Of a DNA stretch of 64,000 nt, positions 36,689 through 44,680 are shown piece by piece; the stretch's first letter is position 1, and each line of letters starts with the position of its first letter. The DNA lies in contig CAVCMI010000009.1 of assembly GCA_963603365.1 (NCBI GenBank), positions 54,696 to 118,695 on the forward strand, in the 5' to 3' direction. The notes under the pieces are model-generated. The model was given only the letters and a program-made list of their open reading frames with translations. It ran no database searches and was not told where the DNA came from. The DNA is from F23-D06 sp963603365. GTDB taxonomy: Bacteria; Bacteroidota; Bacteroidia; Bacteroidales; WCHB1-69. A program made the position numbers and the translations under genes.

Positions 36689-38708
36689 CGTAGCGCAAAT
36701 TAAATGCGGCCTTCAGTTCGTCCTTGGCGGACACATTCAGCCTTTCTTCATTCTTTTGTATTCGTTGTCCAGCAATGCCCTGCCCTGCCAACTGACCCTT
36801 TATCGTTTCATAACAACGGCTCATCAGCATATTCTCGCGCTGTTGCAGGTCAACCGTGTCTTCCGCTGCTATGTTAACCCCAGTCTGTATTTCCAGCACA
36901 AGTTCTTCTTTCTCCTTAAGGCATGTTGCAATCTCCTGAATCTGGTGCATTTGTTCCATATTCAGCATTATAGTGTCACGAGGAGGAAAAACCATTGCCT
37001 TGAATGTGCCGTTGCCGGCGAGGGCATCTCCTATAAAGTCTATCGGCGATGCGGCAATTTTAACTATCAGGTTAGCAAGCGTTTTCCAGAATGCTTTCCT
37101 GAACGAAAACTCCGGCGACGCAACATTGCCTTTTACGGGCACCTCTATGCGGGCATGATGCTTCCGGTCTGTCAGAATATAAACGGCTGCCCTTACCGGC
37201 ACCTTGGTCACAGGAGTCAAACTCCGGTCTTTCTTTCCGAACACGGGCTTGTATATGTCGATACCGTTGCGGCTGTTAAGCCAGCTGTCCTTAATGACAG
37301 TCGTGCTTCTGAATGTGAACAGTCCGTCCTGCAGCGGGCTGGCAAGATAGTGCAGCGAATAGGGCGAAAAGTCTTTTAATGCCAGATTCTCAATCATTAC
37401 CTCTATGTCTGCATTCTTGAAATCCTTAATGTCCACGTTGCCGGAACAGTGCAGCGTGCCCATACTTCCGAGTCCGGCCGTTGCCACAAGCGTTGTGTTC
37501 TGCTCGTCGGATATGTTCTCCGCTGACACCTCTATGTTCCCGACGGCAAACTCTTGCTCCCGGGGCGACACAGACTTGTCTGCAAACAAGAATTGCCCGT
37601 TTGAAACCGCCAGTTTCTTGACAACAAAATGCAACTTCTCCTGACCAACGTCAGCCGTATCCTGTTTTTGACGTTCGTCTTGAACCTGTGCCGTCCCGTC
37701 TTCTGTTTTGTGCGTGTGCGGAGAGAAAAAAAGCCGCGACAATGTGTTCCCTTCTTTGAAAATCTCATACCGGAACATAGGACTGTCAAGTTTGATGTTG
37801 CCAATCCTGTATTCTTTGTTCTCGAGGTCTATCTTGTCAATGACAACTTGCAGAGATGACGCCGAAACCAGCGGACTCTGATTCTCGGCAACAGCTTCCA
37901 CATTCTTGAGACAAAGACTGCCTTGTACTATCAAGTTCAACAGGTGGCTCGTAGAACCCGTAGCCTTGAGGTCGCCATCAAGTTTCCCTTTCAACGTCCC
38001 GACATTGAGATACTGCGTCAGGTAGGGTTTCAGCGTGGCAATGTCAAATTTGCTCCACTTCAAGTTCAGCTCATACTTCTCTTTTTCTATGTTGTATGCC
38101 AGCTTCACGGCAAATTGTCCCTCTTTCTCAAAATCGAAGTTCAGGTCAACTTGCGTGTCGTCTCCGGAAAAAGAGACACATGGCACGTTAAGCACAATAT
38201 TCTTGATACCGATACTGCTTCCCACCGGCACGTCCTGATAGGTCAAGGCGCTGTTACAGATACTTATATTATTAAGTGTGACGCTCCATCCTGACGGTTT
38301 GTCGTCTTTGTCTTCTTTCTTGTTTTCTGAAAAATAATCTGTTATGTCACTGAAATTGAATCTGTTTTTATTTTGAATCACATGTCCGTACAGCCCGTCA
38401 AGTTCCACTTTGCGGAAATAGACTGACTTTCCGAGCAGGCGTGGCAGCGACAACCGCACTTTCAGTTTGGAGAAAGATACGAAATCCTGTTGCGGATTCT
38501 CTTCTTTCATCGTAAAGCCAAGAACGGAGACTCCGCCGTTAAAGATATTGATGCGTATATGTTCAATATCAACCTTGCGGTGGCATATCTCTTCGCTGTG
38601 TTTCACGAGATAGGCTCTGGCTATAGGGCCTGCTGCCACACTCACAGCAATCAGCACGGCCAACACTGCCCCGACAGTCAGAAGCGCTATCTTACAGCCT
38701 CTTTTCAT
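36681..38708 (-). CDS. AsmA-like (DUF748) envelope protein
   Basis: A 675-residue protein with one N-terminal transmembrane anchor (residues 4-27) and a long periplasmic region of repeating beta-rich segments, as in AsmA/DUF748 proteins. These form long grooves thought to move lipids between membranes. The C-terminal 90 residues (LVLEIQTGVNIAAEDTVDLQQ and the helix after it) resemble an OmpA-like end, as is usual in this family. The ATG at 38708 (MKRGCKIALL) is preferred over 38717. It starts 5 bases after nadC. Confidence 0.8.
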   Translation of the reverse strand: MKRGCKIALLTVGAVLAVLIAVSVAAGPIARAYLVKHSEEICHRKVDIEHIRINIFNGGVSVLGFTMKEENPQQDFVSFSKLKVRLSLPRLLGKSVYFRKVELDGLYGHVIQNKNRFNFSDITDYFSENKKEDKDDKPSGWSVTLNNISICNSALTYQDVPVGSSIGIKNIVLNVPCVSFSGDDTQVDLNFDFEKEGQFAVKLAYNIEKEKYELNLKWSKFDIATLKPYLTQYLNVGTLKGKLDGDLKATGSTSHLLNLIVQGSLCLKNVEAVAENQSPLVSASSLQVVIDKIDLENKEYRIGNIKLDSPMFRYEIFKEGNTLSRLFFSPHTHKTEDGTAQVQDERQKQDTADVGQEKLHFVVKKLAVSNGQFLFADKSVSPREQEFAVGNIEVSAENISDEQNTTLVATAGLGSMGTLHCSGNVDIKDFKNADIEVMIENLALKDFSPYSLHYLASPLQDGLFTFRSTTVIKDSWLNSRNGIDIYKPVFGKKDRSLTPVTKVPVRAAVYILTDRKHHARIEVPVKGNVASPEFSFRKAFWKTLANLIVKIAASPIDFIGDALAGNGTFKAMVFPPRDTIMLNMEQMHQIQEIATCLKEKEELVLEIQTGVNIAAEDTVDLQQRENMLMSRCYETIKGQLAGQGIAGQRIQKNEERLNVSAKDELKAAFNLRYDE

Positions 38709-38713
38709 AATTA

Positions 38714-39565
38714 TCAAAACAGAATGGTTTTCAGACTCAAGTCAAGGCTGGAGATATGGTGTGTAAATGCGCCGATGGATATGAAGTCGACGCCGGTGGC
38801 TGCATAGTCGTGCAATGTTTCGCGCACAATGCCGCCGGAGGCTTCGGTTTCATAGCAGTGATTCACCATGCGGACTGCATCGCGAATCTGTTCCGGTGTA
38901 AAGTTGTCGAACATGATGCGGTGAACGCCGCCATGGCGCATAACCCGCTGTACATCTTCAATGCTGCGGGTTTCGATTTCGATTTTGAGGTTCATTCCGC
39001 GCTCCGCTTGATATGCTCTGGCGGCATCGATGGCTTTCTCAATTCCGCCGGCAAAATCAATGTGGTTGTCTTTAAGCATCATCATATCAAAAAGTCCGAA
39101 GCGGTGATTCTGTGCCCCGCCGGTCTTGACGGCATATTTCTCAAAAATGCGCATATTCGGCGTCGTCTTCCTCGTGTCCAAAAGCGTAACACCCGTATCT
39201 TTCACCTCGTCCACACAAATGCGCGTTGCCGTAGCAATGCCGCTCATCCTTTGTAAATAATTGAGCAACGTCCTTTCGGCCGTAAGCATCTTTTGGGCAG
39301 AGCCTTTCAGCCTGAAAGCAACATCGCCTTTTGCTATCTTGTCTCCGTCATTCAGATACTGTTCCATCTCTATGGTGGGGTCCACTTGGCGGAGCACCTC
39401 GCGGGCCACGTCTATGCCGCAGAGTATGCCGTCCTGCTTCACCAACAGCCGCATCTCCCCCCGGGCCGTCTCTGGTATGCACGAAAGCGACGAATGGTCG
39501 CCGTCGCCGATGTCCTCCTGCAAGGCCATTCCGACCAATTGCGCTATCTGTCGTGTGATTATCAT
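38714..39565 (-). CDS. nadC: Quinolinate phosphoribosyltransferase
   Basis: NadC converts quinolinate and PRPP to nicotinate mononucleotide in de novo NAD synthesis. The protein (283 residues from ATG 39565) shows AERTLLNYLQRMSGIATAT, DTRKTTPNMR, the GGAQNHRFGLFDMMMLKDNH signature and a C-terminal TIM-barrel end (SIGAFTHH). The start forms an ATGA overlap with the stop of the upstream lipoprotein gene. nadA and nadB are not in this window. Confidence 0.96.
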   Translation of the reverse strand: MIITRQIAQLVGMALQEDIGDGDHSSLSCIPETARGEMRLLVKQDGILCGIDVAREVLRQVDPTIEMEQYLNDGDKIAKGDVAFRLKGSAQKMLTAERTLLNYLQRMSGIATATRICVDEVKDTGVTLLDTRKTTPNMRIFEKYAVKTGGAQNHRFGLFDMMMLKDNHIDFAGGIEKAIDAARAYQAERGMNLKIEIETRSIEDVQRVMRHGGVHRIMFDNFTPEQIRDAVRMVNHCYETEASGGIVRETLHDYAATGVDFISIGAFTHHISSLDLSLKTILF

Positions 39566-40053
39566 TTTTTTACCGTTATTTCTGTGGTTTCTATTACATT
39601 GCTTCTGTTCAGGTCTCTGTCCACAAGATAGCAAGAGAGTTTGACCGTATCATAAGGTGAGAACAGATTGTTAATATAAGTCAACACCTTTATGTCTCCC
39701 TCAATGGATTCCGGAACATTTTGGCTCAGCACCGGCACGCGGACGTGCAGCGGTGTCGGCAGTGCCACTTGCACCCACTTGCCCTGCTGTTTTTCATAAT
39801 AATCGATGAAAAAATTGTAGTAATATAACGAGTCCTGTGAAAAAACGCCCGTTGTGTCTGATTCGTCAAGTCCTATGTTCCCGTCTCCGTCTTGAAAATG
39901 GACGACGAGTTCTGCCTGACTGTCAATGCCCGTGCCGTCGTCTATCTTCTCAATCCCGACAAATTCGATGTGCGGAATCTCCGAAAACTTTTCGCGGGGA
40001 TAACAGCCGCACAGCAAGACGGCGCACCAGACGAATATCCGCAGTTTTCTCAT
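39562..40053 (-). CDS. Lipoprotein of unknown function
   Basis: A 163-residue lipoprotein with lipobox LLCGC near residue 17. The segment VHFQDGDGNIGLDESD recurs in small Bacteroidetes lipoproteins with a predicted beta-sandwich and may bind calcium. No enzymatic motif is seen. It sits between hutH (8-base gap) and nadC (ATGA overlap), so it is transcribed with them without an obvious shared function. Confidence 0.72.
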   Translation of the reverse strand: MRKLRIFVWCAVLLCGCYPREKFSEIPHIEFVGIEKIDDGTGIDSQAELVVHFQDGDGNIGLDESDTTGVFSQDSLYYYNFFIDYYEKQQGKWVQVALPTPLHVRVPVLSQNVPESIEGDIKVLTYINNLFSPYDTVKLSCYLVDRDLNRSNVIETTEITVKK

Positions 40054-40061
40054 CCGTGACT

Positions 40062-41558
40062 TTATTGTATGGAAACTCGTACGCTACGCAAAAAGTCGAT
40101 AGACTTCTGGATAAGTTCGTGCATATAGGTATCGTTCTCCACAAACGGAACGTCTTCTCGGTATGCAGCCACAAAGTCCTCAATGAAATCCGACGACTTA
40201 AGCGGGCGGCGGAACTCGAGTGCCTGCGCGGCGTTGAACAGTTCTATCGCTAAGATCTTCTCAACATTGTTTATGACAAGATAGCATTTTGTTGCAGCAT
40301 TGGCTCCCATGCTCACGTGGTCTTCCTGACCTTGTGACGACTCGATGGAGTCGGTAGAGCATGGCATCGTGAACGCCTTGTTCTGGTTGACGATAGAGGC
40401 GGCCGCATACTGCGGTATCATAAAGCCGGAGTTCAGGCCGGGGTTCTTGACCAGAAAAGAAGGAAGACCGCGCTTCCCGGAGATGAGTTGGTAAATGCGG
40501 CGTTCAGAAATGTTGCCCAATTCTGCCATCGCTATGGAGAGGAAATCGAGTACCAGGGCAAGCGGCTGTCCATGGAAGTTGCCCGCCGAGACCACAATGT
40601 CTTCATCGGGGAACACCGTCGGGTTGTCAGTGACAGAATTGATTTCCGTTTCAACCACAGACTGCACGTGACGGATGGAATCTTTTGTGGCGCCATGAAC
40701 TTGAGGCATACAGCGGAACGAGTATGGGTCCTGCACATGCTCTTTATGCTGTTGGATGATCTGGGATCCTTCGAGAATGCGGGAGATGACAGAAGCCGTA
40801 GCAATCTGTCCTGCATGAGGACGGACCAAATGAACCAGCATGTTGAAAGGCTCAATGCGCCCATCGAAAGCGTCAAGAGACACAGCGCCGATGGTGTCGG
40901 CGAGGCATGAAAGCTTCTGGGCTTTGATCAGCAACCAGACCGCATAAGAACTCATAAACTGTGTTCCGTTCAGCAAAGCCAACCCCTCTTTCGACTGCAA
41001 CACGATGGGCTGCCATCCAAACTTCTCGTTGATGACAGACGAGGGGTATTTTTTACCGCGGTAATTGACTTCGCCCATGCCGATCAGCGGCAAGGACAGG
41101 TGAGCCAACGGGGCAAGGTCGCCAGAGGCTCCCAATGAGCCCTGCTGGTAAACCACAGGACATACTCCCTTGTTGAAAAAGTCGACAAGGCGCTGGATGG
41201 TGGCAACCTGCACACCGGAGTGCCCGTACGAGAGAGACTGTATTTTCAGCAGAAGCATAATCCGCACAATCTCTTGGGGAACCTCATCACCTACGCCGCA
41301 AGCATGCGAGATGACAAGATTGCGCTGAAGGGCAGAAAGGTCCTCTTTTGAAATGCTCCTGTTGCAAAGTGATCCAAAACCTGTAGTGACACCGTATATC
41401 GGCTCCTTTTCCTCATCGGTTTTTTTGTCCAGATAATCACGGCATTTTTTTACAGCCTCTATAGCCTCTTCAGAAAGAGCCAGTTTGTGATTATTGTCAA
41501 TGATTTTTTCAACCTTTTCGATGCTTAAGAATTTGGTAGAGATTTTATGTGTTGCCAT
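40062..41558 (-). CDS. hutH: Histidine/aromatic amino acid ammonia-lyase
   Basis: A 498-residue MIO-type ammonia-lyase. The Ala-Ser-Gly triad that cyclises to the electrophilic prosthetic group is at residues 144-146 (GSLGASGDLAPLAHLS). The tyrosine loop YGVTTGFGS is at about 55-63. The selectivity segment is LVISHACGVG, with the Ser-His typical of histidine or tyrosine lyases rather than phenylalanine lyases. ATG 41558 is chosen because the longer frame overlaps the promoter. None of the other hut genes is next to it, so its substrate (histidine or another aromatic amino acid) is open. Confidence 0.88.
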   Translation of the reverse strand: MATHKISTKFLSIEKVEKIIDNNHKLALSEEAIEAVKKCRDYLDKKTDEEKEPIYGVTTGFGSLCNRSISKEDLSALQRNLVISHACGVGDEVPQEIVRIMLLLKIQSLSYGHSGVQVATIQRLVDFFNKGVCPVVYQQGSLGASGDLAPLAHLSLPLIGMGEVNYRGKKYPSSVINEKFGWQPIVLQSKEGLALLNGTQFMSSYAVWLLIKAQKLSCLADTIGAVSLDAFDGRIEPFNMLVHLVRPHAGQIATASVISRILEGSQIIQQHKEHVQDPYSFRCMPQVHGATKDSIRHVQSVVETEINSVTDNPTVFPDEDIVVSAGNFHGQPLALVLDFLSIAMAELGNISERRIYQLISGKRGLPSFLVKNPGLNSGFMIPQYAAASIVNQNKAFTMPCSTDSIESSQGQEDHVSMGANAATKCYLVINNVEKILAIELFNAAQALEFRRPLKSSDFIEDFVAAYREDVPFVENDTYMHELIQKSIDFLRSVRVSIQ

Positions 41559-41606
41559 ATTTCTTGTTTTTAGTAGTACTATAAACTCCTGAATGCTAAA
41601 AGCGGG

Positions 41607-41614
41607 CAAATATA
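41607..41614 (-). promoter_or_regulatory. -7 box for the hutH operon
   Basis: TATATTTG on the minus strand, 48 nt before the hutH ATG. Confidence 0.5.
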
Positions 41615-41775
41615 CAAAAAACAGAAATGTGCCTTGCGGGAAAATAATCGCCGTCACCATCACGAGGACCGTTTCTTTGTCAGGCAGCCTCTAACAGGTC
41701 ATAATGACATGTTGACACACGTGATTTTTATGGTTTATTAACTTTTAGCCTGTCTGAAAAACCTCAATTTGTCAT

Positions 41776-41783
41776 TATCTTTG
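41776..41783 (+). promoter_or_regulatory. -7 box for the Cys-rich lipoprotein
   Basis: TATCTTTG, 29 nt before the ATG at 41813. The GTG at 41783 of the longer frame falls within it and so cannot be the start. Confidence 0.65.
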
Positions 41784-41812
41784 TGGCATACAAATCAAAC
41801 AATACAAATATT

Positions 41813-42325
41813 ATGAAAAAATCATTGTTGGTGGCATTCTTTGCAGGATTATTTGTGCTGTTTTCCTGCAACAACGCCACAGAAGATTCAAGCACCGGCA
41901 ACACAAAAGCCGCACAGAAACCAACCCCATGCTGTGAGGTCACCTGTCCCAAAGGGGAATGCAAAGTTTATGGTTCTCCTTGTTCCTGCACATGCTCTTT
42001 TTTAGGCAAACCGGAGTGTTTCGGCTCTACAAAATCCGTGGCAGTTATGCCTGACAGTGTCTTTGACGGCAGGACACACGTGACCCTGAAGCGCGACTTT
42101 CTAACGAGCCTGGCCAAAGACCAGGAGGCGCTCCGCTCCTTGAACAAACCATACGCCAATGAATTGGCAGATGTTTTTGATGGCTATAAAAGCCTGATTG
42201 ACAAATATGGATATGAACTGAAAACACGCGAAGCCCTTTCTGCCTATTATACGCTCATAGACAAAGAAAACGCCGCTGAAAAGCTCTTCACAATCGAAGA
42301 ACTTGAATTTCTTTCTAATCGCTAA
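41813..42325 (+). CDS. Cysteine-rich lipoprotein, unknown
   Basis: A 170-residue lipoprotein with lipobox LFSC near residue 19. Residues 40-66 carry nine cysteines (CCEVTCPKGECK and then CSCTCSFLGKPEC), a dense cluster suggestive of metal binding or a small disulfide-rich module. The rest is a charged helical region (about 80-170) without recognised motifs. It is monocistronic with its own promoter and a very long inverted repeat just behind it. I do not recognise the family. Confidence 0.75.
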   Translation: MKKSLLVAFFAGLFVLFSCNNATEDSSTGNTKAAQKPTPCCEVTCPKGECKVYGSPCSCTCSFLGKPECFGSTKSVAVMPDSVFDGRTHVTLKRDFLTSLAKDQEALRSLNKPYANELADVFDGYKSLIDKYGYELKTREALSAYYTLIDKENAAEKLFTIEELEFLSNR

Positions 42326-42340
42326 ACACCCCCTATATAA

Positions 42341-42384
42341 TTAGACAAGTTTCAGAAAAATATATTCTTCTGAAACTTGTCTAA
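42341..42384. repeat. 17-bp perfect inverted repeat
   Basis: TTAGACAAGTTTCAGAA (42341-42357) and its perfect complement (42368-42384) are separated by 10 nt. It follows the lipoprotein stop by 15 bases. There is no T-run, so it is an atypical terminator; it might instead mark an old insertion or recombination end, since a 5'-truncated gene begins exactly at its right edge. Confidence 0.8.
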
Positions 42385-42636
42385 GTTCAATCTATTACCT
42401 TTCTTCTTACTTGTGCGGAGAAAACAAAGGCCCCGGATGGGATAGATTTTAAGGAATGCTTAAAGAAGCATAGGGAAATAGCACGTCCTGTTGTAGCCGC
42501 TGATGCAGGGGGAGCCGTGATAGGTGCAATGGCGGGGATCGTTACAGGACCAGACATTCTTGCAACAGGGATGGCAGGCGCATGTAGCTCCTCTGCAGGC
42601 TGTTGTGTTGAAGAATTAATTGATGGGAAATGGTAA
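42385..42636 (+). pseudogene. 5'-truncated Gly/Ala-rich small peptide gene
   Basis: An 83-codon open frame with no early ATG, bounded by the TAA inside the preceding inverted repeat and ended by TAA at 42634. It reads as real coding: a hydrophobic stretch ending FLLTC (lipobox-like), a short charged helix FKECLKKHREIA, then a Gly/Ala-rich segment AADAGGAVIGAMAGIV and a Cys-rich end. The overall plan resembles small secreted bacteriocin-like peptides, but no family is recognised. Codons (GGG, ATA, AGG) differ from the neighbours. It probably lost its start; a non-AUG start (ATT at 42394) cannot be excluded. Confidence 0.5.
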
Positions 42637-42637
42637 A

Positions 42638-42853
42638 ATGAAAACAAAAATAAACGCTATCCTTTTTTATTAGGAAACACAAATACGTGTTTTTTATGAC
42701 TGTCTGTCTTGCTTGTGCATGTTTTGTCAGTTGTTTTATGCATATCTTTCAAGATACCTTGAGTTTAAAATCGTGGTTAAACAGCAATTTTTTTATTGGG
42801 GCTTTTTATACCCTATTGGTTTTATAGTTTATGAACAACGAGTAGAGAAGTAA
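42638..42853 (+). pseudogene. Small two-helix membrane protein gene with two homopolymer frameshifts
   Basis: An ATG one base after the previous TAA starts MKTKINAILFY and then a stop. Removing one T from the T6 run (42663-42668) and adding one T to the T7 run (42788-42794) restores a continuous 71-codon frame ending in YEQRVEK. The restored protein has two hydrophobic helices around a central charged loop and a basic tail, the plan of small immunity proteins. The frameshifts may be true mutations, phase variation, or assembly errors in T-runs. Its tight spacing behind the Gly/Ala-rich gene suggests a functional pair in the past. Confidence 0.5.
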
Positions 42854-43045
42854 TTATAATAGGCAACCTTGGCCTTGCAGTCCGCAGTGAATTAGCGACA
42901 GGTCTACTTCTTATTGTTTTTTGTCTTTAATTATTTGTATTAAGATAACCAATTCAGTCCTTGGTCTGAATTGTCGGGTTTTTTGCTTTTTTTGTGCGGC
43001 TGCCGTGCGAAAAAAGCAAATGCCTTTTTCAGACCATAAAAAATG

Positions 43046-43053
43046 TATCTTTG
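43046..43053 (+). promoter_or_regulatory. -7 box for the first beta-barrel gene
   Basis: TATCTTTG, about 138 nt before the ATG at 43191. The long leader holds a 16-codon open frame (43086-43136) that reads MTTIIRCFHHQPVKTD; whether it is a leader peptide is unknown. Confidence 0.5.
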
Positions 43054-43190
43054 CAAAGATTTTTTTGCCACGAAAACCTATAATTATGACAACAATAATA
43101 CGATGCTTTCATCATCAACCTGTCAAAACAGATTAAGCTATACACAGAACACAAATCACTAAATTTCAAAATATTAAATAGTTAAGCAGT

Positions 43191-43946
43191 ATGAAAAAAA
43201 AGATTTTTTCAGTTCTCGCATTTGTCTCTTTTGCAATTGCCACATTCGGACAAACACAAACGTGCAAATCGCACGAAATCCGTCCCAATTATCCCAACGG
43301 CTTCCACCTCGGGCTGAACATGCAGGGCAACTTGTCGCAACGGGTAAAGGTAACCTCCTCTCCAAACGTATCCGAACCGGCCATAAAAGCAATTCCCAGA
43401 ATGGGTTATAATTTTGGACTTGAGGCCTCTTACCATTTTGCCCAATACTTCGGCGTTTCGGTAGGCGTTGACTTCGAGACGAAGTCTTCGGTGACCATCC
43501 AAAAGAAAACTGACAACGGCTATACCGACATTGTGGACTTTGGCGACAGGTCATTCTCCATTCCGGTGAGGTTTGAGTTCCACTATCCTTTCAAAGAGAG
43601 CAATTTCTCTCTCTACACGGCACTGGGCGTGTGTTTTGCCAACATTTACGACTACACCAATTATATCGGCCACGACGACGAGATTCTGAAATTAAACGAT
43701 GATGGCGGCAACGCGCCGAACGTAAGCATGCAATTACGGCTCGGCACTTATTACCGTTTGCCTTATAACGACTTGCTGCGTCTTGCCATTACTTCCAACC
43801 TCGCATTCAAAGACAGGCTTTCGGGGTCCTATTCTTATCAGGGCGAAAGCGGGACCCTCTCTTACCGGAACAATTATCTTGGGCTCGAACTGAGTTACAT
43901 CCACTGCTTCCGCACCAAAGAACAGAAAGCAGCCATTGGCAAATAA
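43191..43946 (+). CDS. Outer-membrane beta-barrel protein, copy 1
   Basis: A 251-residue outer-membrane protein with signal peptide (ends ATFGQ) and an eight-strand-type barrel (PorT/OMP_b-brl family). It is a paralogue of the gene at 44681: both begin with EIRP-N-Y/F-PNGFHLGLN and QGNLSQR and share the C-terminal GLELSYIHCFRTKEQKAA. The function is unknown. Gene and terminator are duplicated together, so this is a recent tandem duplication with the copies diverging in the loops. Confidence 0.82.
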   Translation: MKKKIFSVLAFVSFAIATFGQTQTCKSHEIRPNYPNGFHLGLNMQGNLSQRVKVTSSPNVSEPAIKAIPRMGYNFGLEASYHFAQYFGVSVGVDFETKSSVTIQKKTDNGYTDIVDFGDRSFSIPVRFEFHYPFKESNFSLYTALGVCFANIYDYTNYIGHDDEILKLNDDGGNAPNVSMQLRLGTYYRLPYNDLLRLAITSNLAFKDRLSGSYSYQGESGTLSYRNNYLGLELSYIHCFRTKEQKAAIGK

Positions 43947-43977
43947 TTTCCTCTTCCCCTGGCAAGGGGGGAATAAT

Positions 43978-44039
43978 CCAGAGGCGGCCGCAGCCGCCTC
44001 TTTTTTTTTGCATTTCAAGACCGAAAATGTGACGGACAT
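43978..44039. repeat. Terminator-containing direct repeat, copy 1
   Basis: This stretch and 45489-45547 are near-identical: the CCAGAGGCGGC stem, the T-run, and then the downstream CAAGACCGAAAATGTGACGGACA. The identity continues past the terminator itself, so the repeat is the edge of the duplicated unit and not just convergent terminator sequence. Confidence 0.8.
43980..44009 (+). terminator. Terminator after beta-barrel copy 1
   Basis: AGAGGCGGC (43980-43988) pairs with GCCGCCTCT (43993-44001) around a 4-nt loop, followed by nine T. Confidence 0.9.
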
Positions 44040-44092
44040 CGAGAAATAATAGTGATTATTTCATCATTTTTTATACTTGTAATTATTTTTGT

Positions 44093-44100
44093 TATCTTTG
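44093..44100 (+). promoter_or_regulatory. -7 box upstream of the truncated lipoprotein
   Basis: TATCTTTG in an A+T-rich stretch. The nearest gene on this strand is 276 nt away. Confidence 0.45.
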
Positions 44101-44375
44101 TCCCATCTTTTTGCAGTCAAACATTTCAGTTATGGACAACTTAACAAAACAATCACGCCACATTCACAAGAAAGAGGAAAACAAAATCATAATTCCGGCT
44201 TCCTGTCTTTGATGGTATGCGCCGGGCAGGAAGCCAAAACCGACAAAGGAACTGACGGAAAGTAGGCTTTGGATTACGCCAATCTTCCGGTTGAGGCAAA
44301 AAACCGCAAGGCATACCTCTTAAAAAACAGCTGTTCCGTTTGCCAGCGGCCAAACAAAAACAAAAAATATAGAAA
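44101..44375. other. Non-coding or decayed stretch
   Basis: No intact gene. A 9-bp hairpin (44197-44205 with 44227-44235) lies near the middle. One frame reads MVCAGQEAKTDKGTDGK, a TAG, then ALDYANLPVEAKNRKAYLL to KYRK, which looks like a small gene broken by one stop codon. It may be a relict. Confidence 0.35.
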
Positions 44376-44606
44376 ATGAAAAGAATCAACAAATGTTGTT
44401 ATGGTACGATTACTATTGTTTTTGCCATAACAATGCTTGCCGGATGCAAAAAAGAAAACACACCCAAGAATGCAGTTTACGATGCGCTCACTTCTGAACT
44501 GCAGACAATCTATAACCAAATGCCTTCCAGAAACTACAACTACATTTCCGTTGTCGGCGACGGCATCCTGAGTTTTGAAAACATTCAGCAGTATCAACAA
44601 ACATGA
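44376..44606 (+). CDS. Short, probably truncated lipoprotein
   Basis: A 76-residue open frame with a good lipoprotein signal (lipobox LAGC, Cys24). It stops abruptly after SFENIQQYQQT. The region resembles the N-terminus of longer Bacteroidales lipoproteins and lacks a domain end, so I suspect a truncated gene. A separate short frame continues after the stop without obvious homology. It may still be expressed as a small surface lipoprotein. Confidence 0.5.
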   Translation: MKRINKCCYGTITIVFAITMLAGCKKENTPKNAVYDALTSELQTIYNQMPSRNYNYISVVGDGILSFENIQQYQQT

Positions 44607-44680
44607 AAATAGACGGTCAAGAAATCACGAAACAACTGAATATGGTTCACTAAATGGTTAAACATCTAATCGATTTAAAA

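Noticed and set aside
42341..42384. CRISPR repeat or IS terminal repeat
   Set aside because: A single inverted repeat with no further copies, no spacers and no partner end in the window.
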